Positions 1 through 7,909 of a stretch of 64,000 bases of DNA are shown here, in pieces (positions within the stretch are counted from its first letter, which is position 1; every line of letters begins with the position of its first letter). Both the position numbers and the translations under genes were made by a program. The notes under the pieces were generated by a model. It was not told the DNA's origin and searched no databases. It saw nothing but the letters and a program-made list of their open reading frames with translations. Source of the stretch: Catellatospora sp. KI3 (lineage in GTDB: Bacteria > Actinomycetota > Actinomycetes > Mycobacteriales > Micromonosporaceae); assembly GCF_029948125.1 (NCBI RefSeq), contig NZ_JASAMB010000002.1, forward strand, positions 1 to 64,000, in the 5' to 3' direction.

Positions 1-1
1 G

Positions 2-124
2 TACGAAGCCATGATCGGCACCGTACGCCAGGTCGGCTACAAGTTCGTCGTCCCGTCGTCGCGCCAGTCCCTGGCCGACCGCGAGAACGCCCTCGCCGAC
101 CAGCTCCTCGCCGACCTCTACTGA
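2..124 (+). CDS. C-terminal end of an OmpR/PhoB-type response regulator (probable GlnR), truncated by the window edge
   Basis: An open frame runs from the first bases to a TGA and gives 40 residues. It contains GTVRQVGYKFV, the typical last strand and wing of an OmpR/PhoB winged-helix DNA-binding domain, followed by a short charged tail. The receiver domain and most of the effector domain lie outside the window. In mycobacteria the nitrogen regulator GlnR (Rv0818) sits just upstream of mshD and the pst genes, which is the arrangement here, so GlnR is the likeliest identity. That assignment rests on gene order, not on the 40 residues seen. Confidence 0.65.
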   Translation, partial: YEAMIGTVRQVGYKFVVPSSRQSLADRENALADQLLADLY

Positions 125-181
125 GCTGCTGGCGCCCGGCTCTGCTGCTGGCGCCCGCCTCCGCTGCTGGCGCCCGCCTCC
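125..181. repeat. Three tandem copies of a 19-bp unit
   Basis: Units starting at 125, 144 and 163 share GCTGCTGGCGCCCG and differ slightly at their ends. They begin one base after the stop codon of the truncated regulator. No function is evident. Confidence 0.7.
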
Positions 182-190
182 GCGGGCGCG

Positions 191-283
191 GCGATCGGCC
201 TCTCAGCCGACCGCATCGGCGCGGCGCTGCATCGCCTTCGGCGATGTCACGCGCCTTTACCGATGCGGTCGGCGGCCGATCGC
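191..283. terminator. Large nested inverted repeat downstream of the truncated regulator
   Basis: Outer arms GCGATCGGCC (191-200) and GGCCGATCGC (274-283) enclose inner arms around GACCGCATCGG (209-219) and CCGATGCGGTC (260-270), with a further small hairpin CATCGCC-TTC-GGCGATG at 230-246. This could act as a factor-independent terminator or a cruciform. There is no T-run, as is usual for actinobacterial terminators. Confidence 0.55.
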
Positions 284-290
284 TTGTCGC

Positions 291-397
291 GGGTCGGTGT
301 CCCAAGGACATGGCGGTGGGCGGCGATCGGTTTAGTGCGGGTCGGTATCCCAAGGACATGGCGGTGGGCGGCGATCGGTTTGGTGCGGGTCGGTGTC
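291..397. repeat. 48-bp tandem repeat, about 2.2 copies, in front of mshD
   Basis: Unit starts at 291, 339 and 387 share GGGTCGGT. The two full units differ at only two positions I can see. They end about 35 bp upstream of the mshD start, so they overlap the probable promoter region. The 125-432 gap holds only this, the 19-bp repeat and the nested hairpin. Confidence 0.75.
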
Positions 398-432
398 GAA
401 GGGCTTTAACAGTGCACGGCTAGGCTTCGGGC

Positions 433-1386
433 ATGTCCAGCGAGTCGTGCCAGGTAGAGCGGCGGGTCAGGCTCAGCGCCGACGAGGTGGGGACGGTGCT
501 GGAGCTTGCCAGCGCGGCCGGGGACACCGATGGCGCTTTTCCGTTGTCCGAGCACACTGTGCTGCACCTGCGGCACGGGGGTGACGTTCCTTCGGTGCAT
601 CTGATCGCCCGGGAGCGGGGTGGGCGGCTCGCGGGGTATGCCCATGTCGATACCACTGACGTGGTCGACGGGCCGTCTGCGGAGCTGGTGGTGCATCCGA
701 TGGGGCGGCGGCACGGGCTGGGGCGTGCGCTGGTGCTGGCGGCGCTCGCGGCCGCCGGCGAAGCGGATCCGGCGGGGCGGCTGCGGCTGTGGGCGCACGG
801 CGACCATCCGTCGGCCAGCGCGCTGGCGCTGTCGCTGAACTTCCGGCGGGCCCGGGTGCTGTGGCAGCTGCGCCGCTCGCTGTACGCCGAGATGCCGGCG
901 CCGGTGCTGCCCGACGGGGTGGTGCTGCGACCGTTCCGGCCGGGCGCCGACGAGGAGCAGTGGCTCGCGCTGAACGCCCGCGCCTTCGCCGACCATCCCG
1001 AGCAGGGGCGGTGGACCCCGGCGGACCTGCGGGTGCGGATGGCCGAGCCGTGGTTCGACCCGGCCGGGTTCCTGCTGGCCGAACGGGAGGGCAGGCTGGT
1101 CGGGTTCCACTGGACCAAGGTGCACGGGGAGCTGCGGGGCGAGGGCGGCGAGCACCCGCACCACCACGACCCGATCGGCGAGGTGTACGTGCTGGGCGTG
1201 GACCCGGCCGAGCACGGCAGCGGGCTGGGCCGCGCGCTGACCTCCGCCGGGCTGCGGCACCTGCGCTCGCACGGCCTGGACCAGGTCATGCTGTATGTGG
1301 ACGAGTCCAACCACGCCGCGGTCGCCCTGTACACCCGGCTCGGCTTCGCCCGGTGGTCGACAGACGTTCTGTTCCAACGGATCTGA
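433..1386 (+). CDS. mshD: Mycothiol acetyltransferase MshD
   Basis: A 317-residue protein with two GNAT acetyltransferase halves, the standard length and build of MshD. The enzyme transfers acetyl from acetyl-CoA to Cys-GlcN-Ins, the last step of mycothiol synthesis in the cytoplasm. The C-terminal domain carries the acetyl-CoA loop region GSGLGRAL and ends with the family-typical YVDESNHAAVALYTRLGF segment. The N-terminal half, with HPMGRRHGLGRALV, is the degenerate second GNAT fold. The ATG at 433 gives a full-length product. Its place between a GlnR-type gene and pst genes matches mycobacteria. mshA, the first committed gene of the same pathway, lies 25 kb away in this window. Confidence 0.93.
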   Translation: MSSESCQVERRVRLSADEVGTVLELASAAGDTDGAFPLSEHTVLHLRHGGDVPSVHLIARERGGRLAGYAHVDTTDVVDGPSAELVVHPMGRRHGLGRALVLAALAAAGEADPAGRLRLWAHGDHPSASALALSLNFRRARVLWQLRRSLYAEMPAPVLPDGVVLRPFRPGADEEQWLALNARAFADHPEQGRWTPADLRVRMAEPWFDPAGFLLAEREGRLVGFHWTKVHGELRGEGGEHPHHHDPIGEVYVLGVDPAEHGSGLGRALTSAGLRHLRSHGLDQVMLYVDESNHAAVALYTRLGFARWSTDVLFQRI

Positions 1387-1425
1387 GGGTTCCGCACCGG
1401 GGCGCCACGGTCCACCATCTAGGAC

Positions 1426-1905
1426 GTGGCAGATACCGAACCCCGGGACCCGTGGGCCGTGCCCGCCGACTTCACCGCCTGGGTGGAGCGCCGGTTGCGG
1501 CCCCTGGAGCGCGGCGCCCGCCTGCTGGAGGGCGAGGAGCAGGCCGGCCAGAGCATGGCGCGCGAGCTGCTGACCGTGGTCGCCGCGCGGTGGCCGCGGC
1601 TGCGCCGGACCGACACCCGCCGGGGCGAGCCCGCCGGCACCGCCGCGGACCGCTACCTGCGGCAGCTGTTCGACCGGGAGGCCGCCGACGCGGGAGTGCG
1701 CGACATCCGGCTGGACCTCGACCGGGCGCTGCCGGTGCCGGAGCTGCCGCAGCCGTCGTACGCGAAGACGCTGACCGTGGGCGACGAGGCCGCGCTGCTG
1801 TGGGAGCGGGCCAAGTCGACCTCGCGGCGGCGCCTGCTGATCGGCGCCGGGCTGGTCGGATTCGCCCTGGTCGCCGCCCTCTGCCGGATGTTCTACGGCG
1901 GTTAG
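1426..1905 (+). CDS. Small protein with one C-terminal membrane anchor, function unknown
   Basis: A 159-residue protein from GTG at 1426. Most of it is hydrophilic and Arg/Glu-rich. It ends in one hydrophobic segment, RLLIGAGLVGFALVAALC, preceded by several arginines, so it is probably a tail-anchored or single-pass membrane protein with the bulk in the cytoplasm. It starts 39 bp after mshD and is likely co-transcribed with it. I recognise no family. Codon usage with strong G/C third positions supports real coding. Confidence 0.65.
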   Translation: MADTEPRDPWAVPADFTAWVERRLRPLERGARLLEGEEQAGQSMARELLTVVAARWPRLRRTDTRRGEPAGTAADRYLRQLFDREAADAGVRDIRLDLDRALPVPELPQPSYAKTLTVGDEAALLWERAKSTSRRRLLIGAGLVGFALVAALCRMFYGG

Positions 1906-2005
1906 GCGTCACTTGGTGAAAACGGAGGAGAAGAGTTGTGAGTATGTGACGGACAAGTACTGTCTGACCTTTTGATGACGTTGGGAATTTACCAACGGCG
2001 GCGCT

Positions 2006-2017
2006 ACCCTGCAGGGT
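2006..2017. promoter_or_regulatory. Perfect 12-bp palindrome abutting the start codon of the ImmA-type gene
   Basis: ACCCTGCAGGGT ends at the base before the ATG at 2018. Two further small dyads lie upstream: CGTTGG/CCAACG (1979-1984 and 1992-1997) and GACA/TGTC (1952-1955 and 1961-1964). Such sites are plausible operators for the HTH domain encoded directly downstream, giving autoregulation as in toxin-antitoxin loci. This is inference from position and symmetry only. Confidence 0.4.
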
Positions 2018-3103
2018 ATGGCAGACAGCATCGGGGAGCGAGTTCGAGCGCTGCTACCGACTGACCGGACGCATCGGGAAGTCGCCGCGAGCGTCGAGAT
2101 GACGCCAGACGCCTTCTCGCGTTCTCTCAGTGGCCAGCGCGGATTTTCTGCGATCGAAGTAGCTCGCATCGCGATATATCTTGGTGTCGACGTCCACTAC
2201 TTGATCACGGGAGAGGGCGACCCACTGCGCCTGCGCATGGTTGCCCGGCATGACTTCGACCTGGCGACAGGTCGACACCAGGTGAGTGGGGCCAGCGGTG
2301 ATCAAGACGTTCTCGACGATGTGGCGCTTGCCTATCGCCAGGTTTCGAACGCGGCTCTGTCGTCTTCACGCATCCCCTCAAGAGTCACCGACGTGTCCGA
2401 TGCCCTCGGCGAGGGGTTCGTCAGGCCGTTCATCAGTCGCTTGGAGGAGAGGCTCGGTGTCGACGTCGTCCGGCTACCCGGATTGTCGACGTCGTACAGT
2501 TTCACGCTCTCTGGAAGGGGAGTGATCCTGGTACCCGCAGACGGGAACTGGTTTCGCCAGAACTGGTCCTTGGCTCACGAACTGGGGCACCTGTCGCAGG
2601 GGCACACTGACCCGGAGACCTCCGGCAGTGAGCGGGATCGCCATGAAGAAGCCGCGAACGCCTTCGCGGCCGAACTGCTGCTGCCTGAGGCGCAGATGCG
2701 GGCGCGGGGTTGGGCCGAGAGCACGGTCGAGGCGCTGGCCGACGCGATCTGGGAGCGGGGCATCTCCACTAGTGCGCTGGCGAACCGGCTGCGAAGCCTG
2801 CACATCCCAGTGCCGCGCGTCGTCGAAGAATGGAGGAACCAGCCGACGCAGCGGTTGATCCGGCAGCACTGGGATCATGATCAGTTCAGCGATCCGGTTA
2901 CAAGGCGGATGGAGGATGCGGCGACGCGGCGGTTTCCGCTGGCGTTGCAGCAGGCCCACGTAACGCTGATCGCCAGGGGCGTGCTGCCGAAGGCGACACT
3001 GGCCTGGATGCTCGGGGTACCGGAGAGCACGTTGGAGATCGATGAACCGGCGCCATCGGCACCCATGTCAGCGGATGCGCTCACCAGCGCACTGGGCCTG
3101 TAG
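2018..3103 (+). CDS. HTH (XRE) plus ImmA/IrrE-type zinc metallopeptidase
   Basis: A 361-residue protein. Residues about 5-70 form a Cro/C1-like helix-turn-helix. Residues about 130-240 form an ImmA/IrrE peptidase domain with the zinc motif HELGH at 187-191 and the downstream EEAANAFAAELLLP segment carrying the third ligand around residue 210-211. Proteins of this build usually cleave or inactivate a repressor or antitoxin in response to a signal. The next gene, a PIN-domain protein, follows after only 7 bp, so the pair behaves like a toxin-antitoxin or stress-response module. The region is noticeably less GC-rich than its neighbours, which fits acquisition by transfer. Confidence 0.85.
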   Translation: MADSIGERVRALLPTDRTHREVAASVEMTPDAFSRSLSGQRGFSAIEVARIAIYLGVDVHYLITGEGDPLRLRMVARHDFDLATGRHQVSGASGDQDVLDDVALAYRQVSNAALSSSRIPSRVTDVSDALGEGFVRPFISRLEERLGVDVVRLPGLSTSYSFTLSGRGVILVPADGNWFRQNWSLAHELGHLSQGHTDPETSGSERDRHEEAANAFAAELLLPEAQMRARGWAESTVEALADAIWERGISTSALANRLRSLHIPVPRVVEEWRNQPTQRLIRQHWDHDQFSDPVTRRMEDAATRRFPLALQQAHVTLIARGVLPKATLAWMLGVPESTLEIDEPAPSAPMSADALTSALGL

Positions 3104-3110
3104 GAGTCCG

Positions 3111-3659
3111 GTGTCTTCGCTGCTGGTGCTACCCGACAATACGGTTCTGATCAACTTCGCGCTTCTCAACCGCATGGACCTGCTGGCAAAACTCGTCAAG
3201 GACAACGGCGCGTGGTGTGCGACGGTGGCCTCGGAGTGCGATCAGTCGGCGAAAGTTCCTGGCCTGGAGTCGTTGGCGGATGCCCATGGCATTTTCGGTG
3301 ATCCGCTGAGGCCGCAGAGCCCTACCGAGCACGTCATGACTCGGGCCTTCCGGACCCGGCTGGCCCGACCCGGCGACGGACCGTTCCGCCACCTCGGCGA
3401 GTCCGAGACCTTGGCGATCATGGCAAGCCGGTCTTTGCGCGGCATCTTCGTCAGTGATGACAGGGCGGTCTCGGTGATCGCTCGTGAGCAGGGGATCAGG
3501 ATCGTCACCACCTTCGAACTGCTCCGAGCGGCCTGCCGCTCGGGGATGGTGGATGCGGACACCGCCTGGTCGTATCTGCAGAGACTGCGGCAAGAAGGCC
3601 GTGGCTGGCCACCCGGCGTCTATGAGCGGTCATCGTTCGAGAAGTGGCTGGCCGCCTAG
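3111..3659 (+). CDS. PIN-domain protein, partner of the ImmA-type peptidase
   Basis: The GTG at 3111 is preceded by GGAG and gives 182 residues that open with LLVLPDNTVLINFALLNRMD, the first strand and acidic residue of a PIN-like nuclease fold. A later GESETLAIMASR and a VSDDRAV segment supply further acidic residues expected in a PIN active site. PIN proteins are Mg-dependent ribonucleases, often toxins. An upstream in-frame ATG at 3042 would overlap the previous gene by over 60 bp and add residues that do not look coding, so I prefer 3111. Whether this is a toxin, or a substrate of the upstream protease, cannot be told from sequence. Confidence 0.75.
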   Translation: MSSLLVLPDNTVLINFALLNRMDLLAKLVKDNGAWCATVASECDQSAKVPGLESLADAHGIFGDPLRPQSPTEHVMTRAFRTRLARPGDGPFRHLGESETLAIMASRSLRGIFVSDDRAVSVIAREQGIRIVTTFELLRAACRSGMVDADTAWSYLQRLRQEGRGWPPGVYERSSFEKWLAA

Positions 3660-3745
3660 AGAGGGCGTTGGGCCGGTACGAAACGGACCCGTTCACTTCC
3701 TGGCTACGCCGTGCTGAGTCGCGCGACATCGGCGTTGTTTTGCCT

Positions 3746-3789
3746 GTTCACCCTATGTTCACCTGGGGCCGACCGCCCGTCCACCTGGG
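3746..3789 (+). promoter_or_regulatory. PHO box upstream of pstS (four 11-bp direct repeat units)
   Basis: GTTCACCCTAT at 3746 and GTTCACCTGGG at 3757 are followed by a degenerate unit at 3768 and GTCCACCTGGG at 3779. All are spaced exactly 11 bp, the PhoP-binding direct-repeat layout described in Streptomyces. The box ends about 60 bp before pstS, so PhoP/RegX3, encoded at 49.8 kb, should activate the operon under phosphate starvation. Confidence 0.85.
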
Positions 3790-3851
3790 GCGTGCATCGT
3801 CGGGGTCGGGCCGGCGACGGCCTGCATCCCGACTAGGAAGGCACCCCTGAA

Positions 3852-4928
3852 GTGAACCGTATCGTGCTCTCCCGGCGCGTTCTTGCTGGCGTCGCGGTCG
3901 CTGCGCTCGCTCTTGCCGGTTGCTCGTCGAAGGACGACCCCGCCACCGATCCGTCCGCAAGCGCCAACGCGGGTGGAGTAGCCGCCCTCACCGGTGAGCT
4001 GAAGGGTTCGGGCGCCAGCTTCCCGAACACCTACTACCAGGAAGTCATCACCCAGCTCAAGGACGAGGCCAAGGGCCTCACGGTCACCTATAACTCGATC
4101 GGCTCGGGTGCCGGCAAGAAGGAGTTCGGGCAGGGCCTGACCGACTTCGCGGGCACCGACAGCTCGGTCAAGGACACCGACGGCGTGGCCGCCGGCTCGT
4201 TCCTGTACGTCCCGACCGTCGCGGCGCCGATCACGGTGTCGTACAACGTCAAGGGCCTCGACAAGCTCCAGCTGTCGGCCGACACCCTGGCCAAGATCTT
4301 CCAGCGTGAGATCAAGGTCTGGAACGCGCCGGAGATCGCCACGGACAACCCGGGCGTGACCCTGCCGGCCACCGCGATCACCGTCGCGCACCGCGGCGAC
4401 GCCTCGGGCACCACCAGCAACTTCACCAAGTACCTGGCCGCCGCGGCGCCCACCACCTGGAAGCTCGGCTCGGGCGACACCGTCGCGTGGGCCGCCGACA
4501 CCCAGGCCGGGCAGAAGAACACCGGTGTGGCGCAGCTGATCAAGGCCGCCGACGGCGGCATCGGCTACGTCGACCTCGCCGACGCGACCGACTCGGGCCT
4601 GAAGTTCGCCTCGATCAAGAACAAGGACGGCCAGTTCGTGGCCCCGACCCTGGAGGGCGCCACCGCCGCGCTCGCCGGTGCCGAGATCAAGGACGACCTG
4701 TCGTACAACCCGCTGAACGCCGCCGGTGCCGCCGCGTACCCGATCACGGCGCCGACCTACATCCTGGTCAAGCCGAAGTACGACGACCCGAAGAAGGCCG
4801 CGCTGGTCAAGGCGTTCGTGAAGTACGTCCTGACCGACGGCAAGGCCCTGGCCGCCGAGCTGCACTACGCGGTGCTGCCCGCCGAGCTGCAGGCCAAGGC
4901 GCTCGCCCAGCTGGACAAGATCAGCTGA
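3852..4928 (+). CDS. pstS: Phosphate ABC transporter substrate-binding lipoprotein PstS
   Basis: A 358-residue protein starting at GTG 3852. It has a short lipoprotein signal (about residues 1-23) with lipobox LALAGC; the cysteine would be lipidated and anchor the protein outside the membrane. The mature part shows the PstS hallmarks GSGASFPN, SIGSGAGKKEF and RGDASGTTSNF, which line the phosphate pocket. It delivers phosphate to PstC/PstA. It is first in the pstSCAB operon behind a PHO box. A strong hairpin between it and pstC probably leaves it more abundant than the membrane parts. Confidence 0.95.
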   Translation: MNRIVLSRRVLAGVAVAALALAGCSSKDDPATDPSASANAGGVAALTGELKGSGASFPNTYYQEVITQLKDEAKGLTVTYNSIGSGAGKKEFGQGLTDFAGTDSSVKDTDGVAAGSFLYVPTVAAPITVSYNVKGLDKLQLSADTLAKIFQREIKVWNAPEIATDNPGVTLPATAITVAHRGDASGTTSNFTKYLAAAAPTTWKLGSGDTVAWAADTQAGQKNTGVAQLIKAADGGIGYVDLADATDSGLKFASIKNKDGQFVAPTLEGATAALAGAEIKDDLSYNPLNAAGAAAYPITAPTYILVKPKYDDPKKAALVKAFVKYVLTDGKALAAELHYAVLPAELQAKALAQLDKIS

Positions 4929-4948
4929 AGCTGATCCGAGCTTGACCT

Positions 4949-4984
4949 GATGGGAGCGGGCTCCACCCGGAGCCCGCTCCCATC
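4949..4984 (+). terminator. Hairpin in the pstS-pstC gap (attenuator or mRNA stabiliser)
   Basis: A perfect 16-bp stem, GATGGGAGCGGGCTCC (4949-4964) with 4969-4984, encloses the 4-base loop ACCC. It lies 21 bp after the pstS stop and upstream of the pstC ribosome-binding site. It may terminate part of the transcripts or protect the pstS mRNA 3' end. Confidence 0.75.
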
Positions 4985-5010
4985 GGCCACGGCCACCCCT
5001 CGGAGAAGAG

Positions 5011-5997
5011 ATGACTGTCGTAGACAAAACCGCCACCCTGACCCGGAAGGATCCCGGCCGCCACGCCGACCGGCTCTTCTGGGCTTTGTGCGTTTCCGCG
5101 GGGCTCGCCGTCCTGGTGATCCTCGGGCTGATCCTGGCGAGCATGCTGCAGCAGGCGCTGCCGGCGCTGACCAAGGAGTTCTTCACCAGCTCGACCTGGG
5201 TCCCGAACGACCCGGACGAGGCCGGTCCACTGCACCCCCAGTACGGCTCCCTGACGTTCCTCTACGGCACCGTCATCGTCTCGGTGATCGCGCTCCTGGT
5301 GGCCGTGCCGGTGTCGATCGGCATCGCGCTGTTCCTGACCGAGCTGGCCCCGCGCCGGGTCCGCGGCTCCGTCGTCCTGCTGATCGACCTGCTCGCGGCG
5401 GTGCCCTCGGTGGTGTTCGGCCTGTGGGGCATCCTCGTCGCCGCGCCCGCGCTGGTCCCGGTGTACGAGTGGCTGCACGACACGCTCGGCGGCATCCCCG
5501 TGGTCGGCTCCCTCTTCGGCGAGACGGTCACCAGCGGCCGCAACTTCATGACGGCGGGCCTGATCGTCGCCATCATGATCATTCCGATCATCACCTCGAT
5601 CAGCCGCGAGGTGTTCGCGACCGTCCCGAACTCGGACAAGCAGGCCGCGTACGCCCTCGGCGCCACCCGCTGGGAGATGATCAAGGGTGCGGTGCTGCCG
5701 CACAGCTTCGGCGGTGTCGTCGGCGCGGTGATCCTCGGCCTCGGCCGGGCCATGGGCGAGACCATCGCGGTCGCCCTGGTCATCGGAAGCGCCGTGCAGA
5801 TCACGCCCAACCTCTTCCAGAGCGGTTACGCGCTGCCGGCCGTGATCGTCAACCTCTTCGGTGAGGCCTCCGGCGACCTGCGCGCGTCACTGATCGGCAT
5901 GGGCGTGGTCCTGTTCCTCCTCACCGTCGCCGTGAACCTGCTCGCCCGGGTCGTCGTCCGGCGCGCCGAGATCCGGATGAAGGGAGCCGGGGCATGA
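5011..5997 (+). CDS. pstC: Phosphate ABC transporter permease PstC
   Basis: A 328-residue integral membrane protein with about six helices and a short basic cytoplasmic N-terminus. The conserved permease loop that contacts the ATPase is visible as AAYALGATRWEMIKGAVLP, and AMGETIAVALVIG is typical of PstC. GGAGAAGAG precedes the ATG at 5011 at good spacing. It forms the channel with PstA and is energised by PstB. Its stop codon overlaps the pstA start by 4 bp. Confidence 0.95.
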   Translation: MTVVDKTATLTRKDPGRHADRLFWALCVSAGLAVLVILGLILASMLQQALPALTKEFFTSSTWVPNDPDEAGPLHPQYGSLTFLYGTVIVSVIALLVAVPVSIGIALFLTELAPRRVRGSVVLLIDLLAAVPSVVFGLWGILVAAPALVPVYEWLHDTLGGIPVVGSLFGETVTSGRNFMTAGLIVAIMIIPIITSISREVFATVPNSDKQAAYALGATRWEMIKGAVLPHSFGGVVGAVILGLGRAMGETIAVALVIGSAVQITPNLFQSGYALPAVIVNLFGEASGDLRASLIGMGVVLFLLTVAVNLLARVVVRRAEIRMKGAGA

Positions 5998-6908
5998 GCG
6001 TCTCCACCGCCAGCCGCCCCACGGCGGCCGCGTCGGCCCCACTCGACCTGCGTCGCTCCTCGCTGCCGCTGCGCCGGCGGCTGGTCGACAACTTCAGCAA
6101 GGTCCTGATGATGCTGGCCCTGCTGATCGCGGTCATCCCGCTGGGGCTGGTCGTGTACTACGTCATCCGCAAGGGCGGCGGCGTCCTCGACGGGGACTTC
6201 CTGACCTCCGACATCCCGCGCTCGGCGCGGCGCCTGGGCGGCGGCATGGCCCCCGCCATCGTCGGCACCCTGCTGACCACCGGCACCGCGGCGGCGATGG
6301 CCATCCCGCTCGGCGTACTCGGTGCGATCTACCTGAACGAGTACGGCAAGCAGCGGCCGCTGGCGCGGCTCGTGCGCACCATGGCCGACGTCATGACCGG
6401 TGTGCCCTCGATCGTCATGGGCCTGTTCATCCTGGTGATCTGGGTGCTCAACGTGAAGGAGAAGTCCGCCTTCGCCGGAGCGCTGGCCCTGGCCTGCCTG
6501 ATGCTCCCCGTGATCATCCGCAGCACCGAGGAGATGCTGCGTCTGGTCCCGGACGAACTGCGCCAGGCCAGCGCCGCGCTGGGGGCCCGGCGCTGGAAGA
6601 CCACCGTCTCGGTGGTGCTGCCCGCCGCGATCTCGGGCATCGTCAGCGGCGTCATGCTCGCCATCGCTCGCGCGGCCGGTGAGACCGCGCCGCTCATCGT
6701 GGTCATGGGCATCACCTTCGAGGTGAACTGGAGCCTCTCCGGCCAGAACACGGCGCTGCCCGCGCAGATCTTCAACAACGCGACCGAGCCCTACCCGGGC
6801 GCGGAGCTGCGTGCATGGGGCGCCGCGCTCACGCTGATGGTGATCGTGCTGCTGTTCACGGTCGTCGCCCGCCTGATCTCCAGCCGCTTCGCGATCAAGG
6901 AACGTTGA
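5994..6908 (+). CDS. pstA: Phosphate ABC transporter permease PstA
   Basis: A 304-residue inner-membrane permease with about six helices. It carries the EAA-like loop [19 protein letters not shown] and the [13 protein letters not shown] segment characteristic of PstA. It begins at the ATG of an ATGA overlap with pstC, so the two are translationally coupled and should be made in equal amounts. The operon continues 7 bp later with pstB. Confidence 0.95.
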   Translation: MSVSTASRPTAAASAPLDLRRSSLPLRRRLVDNFSKVLMMLALLIAVIPLGLVVYYVIRKGGGVLDGDFLTSDIPRSARRLGGGMAPAIVGTLLTTGTAAAMAIPLGVLGAIYLNEYGKQRPLARLVRTMADVMTGVPSIVMGLFILVIWVLNVKEKSAFAGALALACLMLPVIIRSTEEMLRLVPDELRQASAALGARRWKTTVSVVLPAAISGIVSGVMLAIARAAGETAPLIVVMGITFEVNWSLSGQNTALPAQIFNNATEPYPGAELRAWGAALTLMVIVLLFTVVARLISSRFAIKER

Positions 6909-6915
6909 GGTACCC

Positions 6916-7764
6916 ATGATGACCAGCACCGACTTCACCCTGTCGACCCTTCTCCCGGGAGCCGCGCCAGCCATGCCGACCGCGTCCGCCAAGCCGGTGA
7001 TGCAACTGGAGGACGTCAGCGTCTTCTACGGCAACTACGAAGCCGTACGCAACACGACCATGGCCGTGCGCGAGCACCAGATCACCGCGCTCATCGGCCC
7101 CTCCGGCTGCGGCAAGAGCACCGTGCTGCGCTCGCTGAACCGGATGAACGACCTGGTGCCGGGCGCCCGGGTGGCTGGCAAGGTCACCTTCCACGGGCAG
7201 GACCTCTACGCCGCCGACGTCGACCCGATCCAGGTGCGCCGCCGGATCGGCATGGTGTTCCAGAAGCCGAACCCGTTCCCGAAGTCGATCTACGACAACG
7301 TGGCGTACGGCATGAAGATCAACGGGATCAAGGACAACCTCGACGACCGGGTCGAGCAGGCCTTGCGCGGCGCGGCCCTGTGGGACGAGGTCAAGGACAA
7401 GCTGAAGGCGAGCGGCCTGGCCCTGTCCGGCGGTCAGCAGCAGCGGCTCTGCATCGCCCGCGCCATCGCGGTACGACCCGAGGTGATCCTGATGGACGAG
7501 CCGTGCTCCGCGCTCGACCCGATCGCCACCGGCAAGATCGAGGACCTGATGCACGACCTCGCCGGGACGTACACCATCGTGATCGTCACCCACAACATGC
7601 AGCAGGCCGCCCGCGTCAGCCACCACACCGCGTTCTTCACCGCGGAGCTGGACGAGGCCGGGGTGCGCCACGGCCGCCTGGTCGAGTTCAACGAGACCGG
7701 CCGGATCTTCACCAACCCGGGCGACAAGCGCACCGAGGACTACATCACCGGCCGCTTCGGCTGA
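6916..7764 (+). CDS. pstB: Phosphate ABC transporter ATP-binding protein PstB
   Basis: A 282-residue ATPase. Walker [10 protein letters not shown] lies near residue 63, the signature [14 protein letters not shown] near 174 and Walker [14 protein letters not shown] near 192, followed by the switch histidine in [12 protein letters not shown]. The first 30 or so residues are an extension relative to shorter PstB proteins; a second ATG lies directly after the first (6919) and another in-frame ATG follows near 6973. It drives phosphate import through PstCA. It is the last gene of the operon and is followed by a strong terminator. Confidence 0.95.
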   Translation: MMTSTDFTLSTLLPGAAPAMPTASAKPVMQLEDVSVFYGNYEAVRNTTMAVREHQITALIGPSGCGKSTVLRSLNRMNDLVPGARVAGKVTFHGQDLYAADVDPIQVRRRIGMVFQKPNPFPKSIYDNVAYGMKINGIKDNLDDRVEQALRGAALWDEVKDKLKASGLALSGGQQQRLCIARAIAVRPEVILMDEPCSALDPIATGKIEDLMHDLAGTYTIVIVTHNMQQAARVSHHTAFFTAELDEAGVRHGRLVEFNETGRIFTNPGDKRTEDYITGRFG

Positions 7765-7781
7765 TCCGCGAACCCCCGCTC

Positions 7782-7819
7782 GAGAAGCCCGCGTCGGCAC
7801 CCGCCGACGCGGGCTTCTC
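7782..7819. terminator. Terminator of the pst operon
   Basis: A perfect 17-bp stem (7782-7798 with 7803-7819; arm GAGAAGCCCGCGTCGGC) with a 4-base loop, 17 bp after the pstB stop. It may work in both directions, as the next gene converges. Confidence 0.85.
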
Positions 7820-7838
7820 CGTCCCCGCGATCGTTCAA

Positions 7839-7893
7839 GTTGCCCGGCAAGCGGGGCAATGACCTCGCAAGATACGCCTGATTGCCCGGCAAC
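7839..7893. repeat. 55-bp element with two quasi-palindromic ends (GTTGCCCGGCAA ... TTGCCCGGCAAC)
   Basis: The 12-base ends at 7839-7850 and 7882-7893 are each nearly self-complementary and flank about 30 bp. The layout resembles the GCAGTTTCC repeat family described elsewhere in this window, but with a different core. It lies between the convergent pstB and NUDIX genes. Confidence 0.5.
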
Positions 7894-7909
7894 TCCAACA
7901 GGGTCTCGG

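Noticed and set aside
3644-3850. Short plus-strand frame across the PHO box
   Set aside because: It covers the pstS promoter and has no coding signature.
5826-6992. Minus-strand open frame covering pstA
   Set aside because: Antisense of a gene with all PstA motifs; Asp/His/Gln-rich shadow composition.
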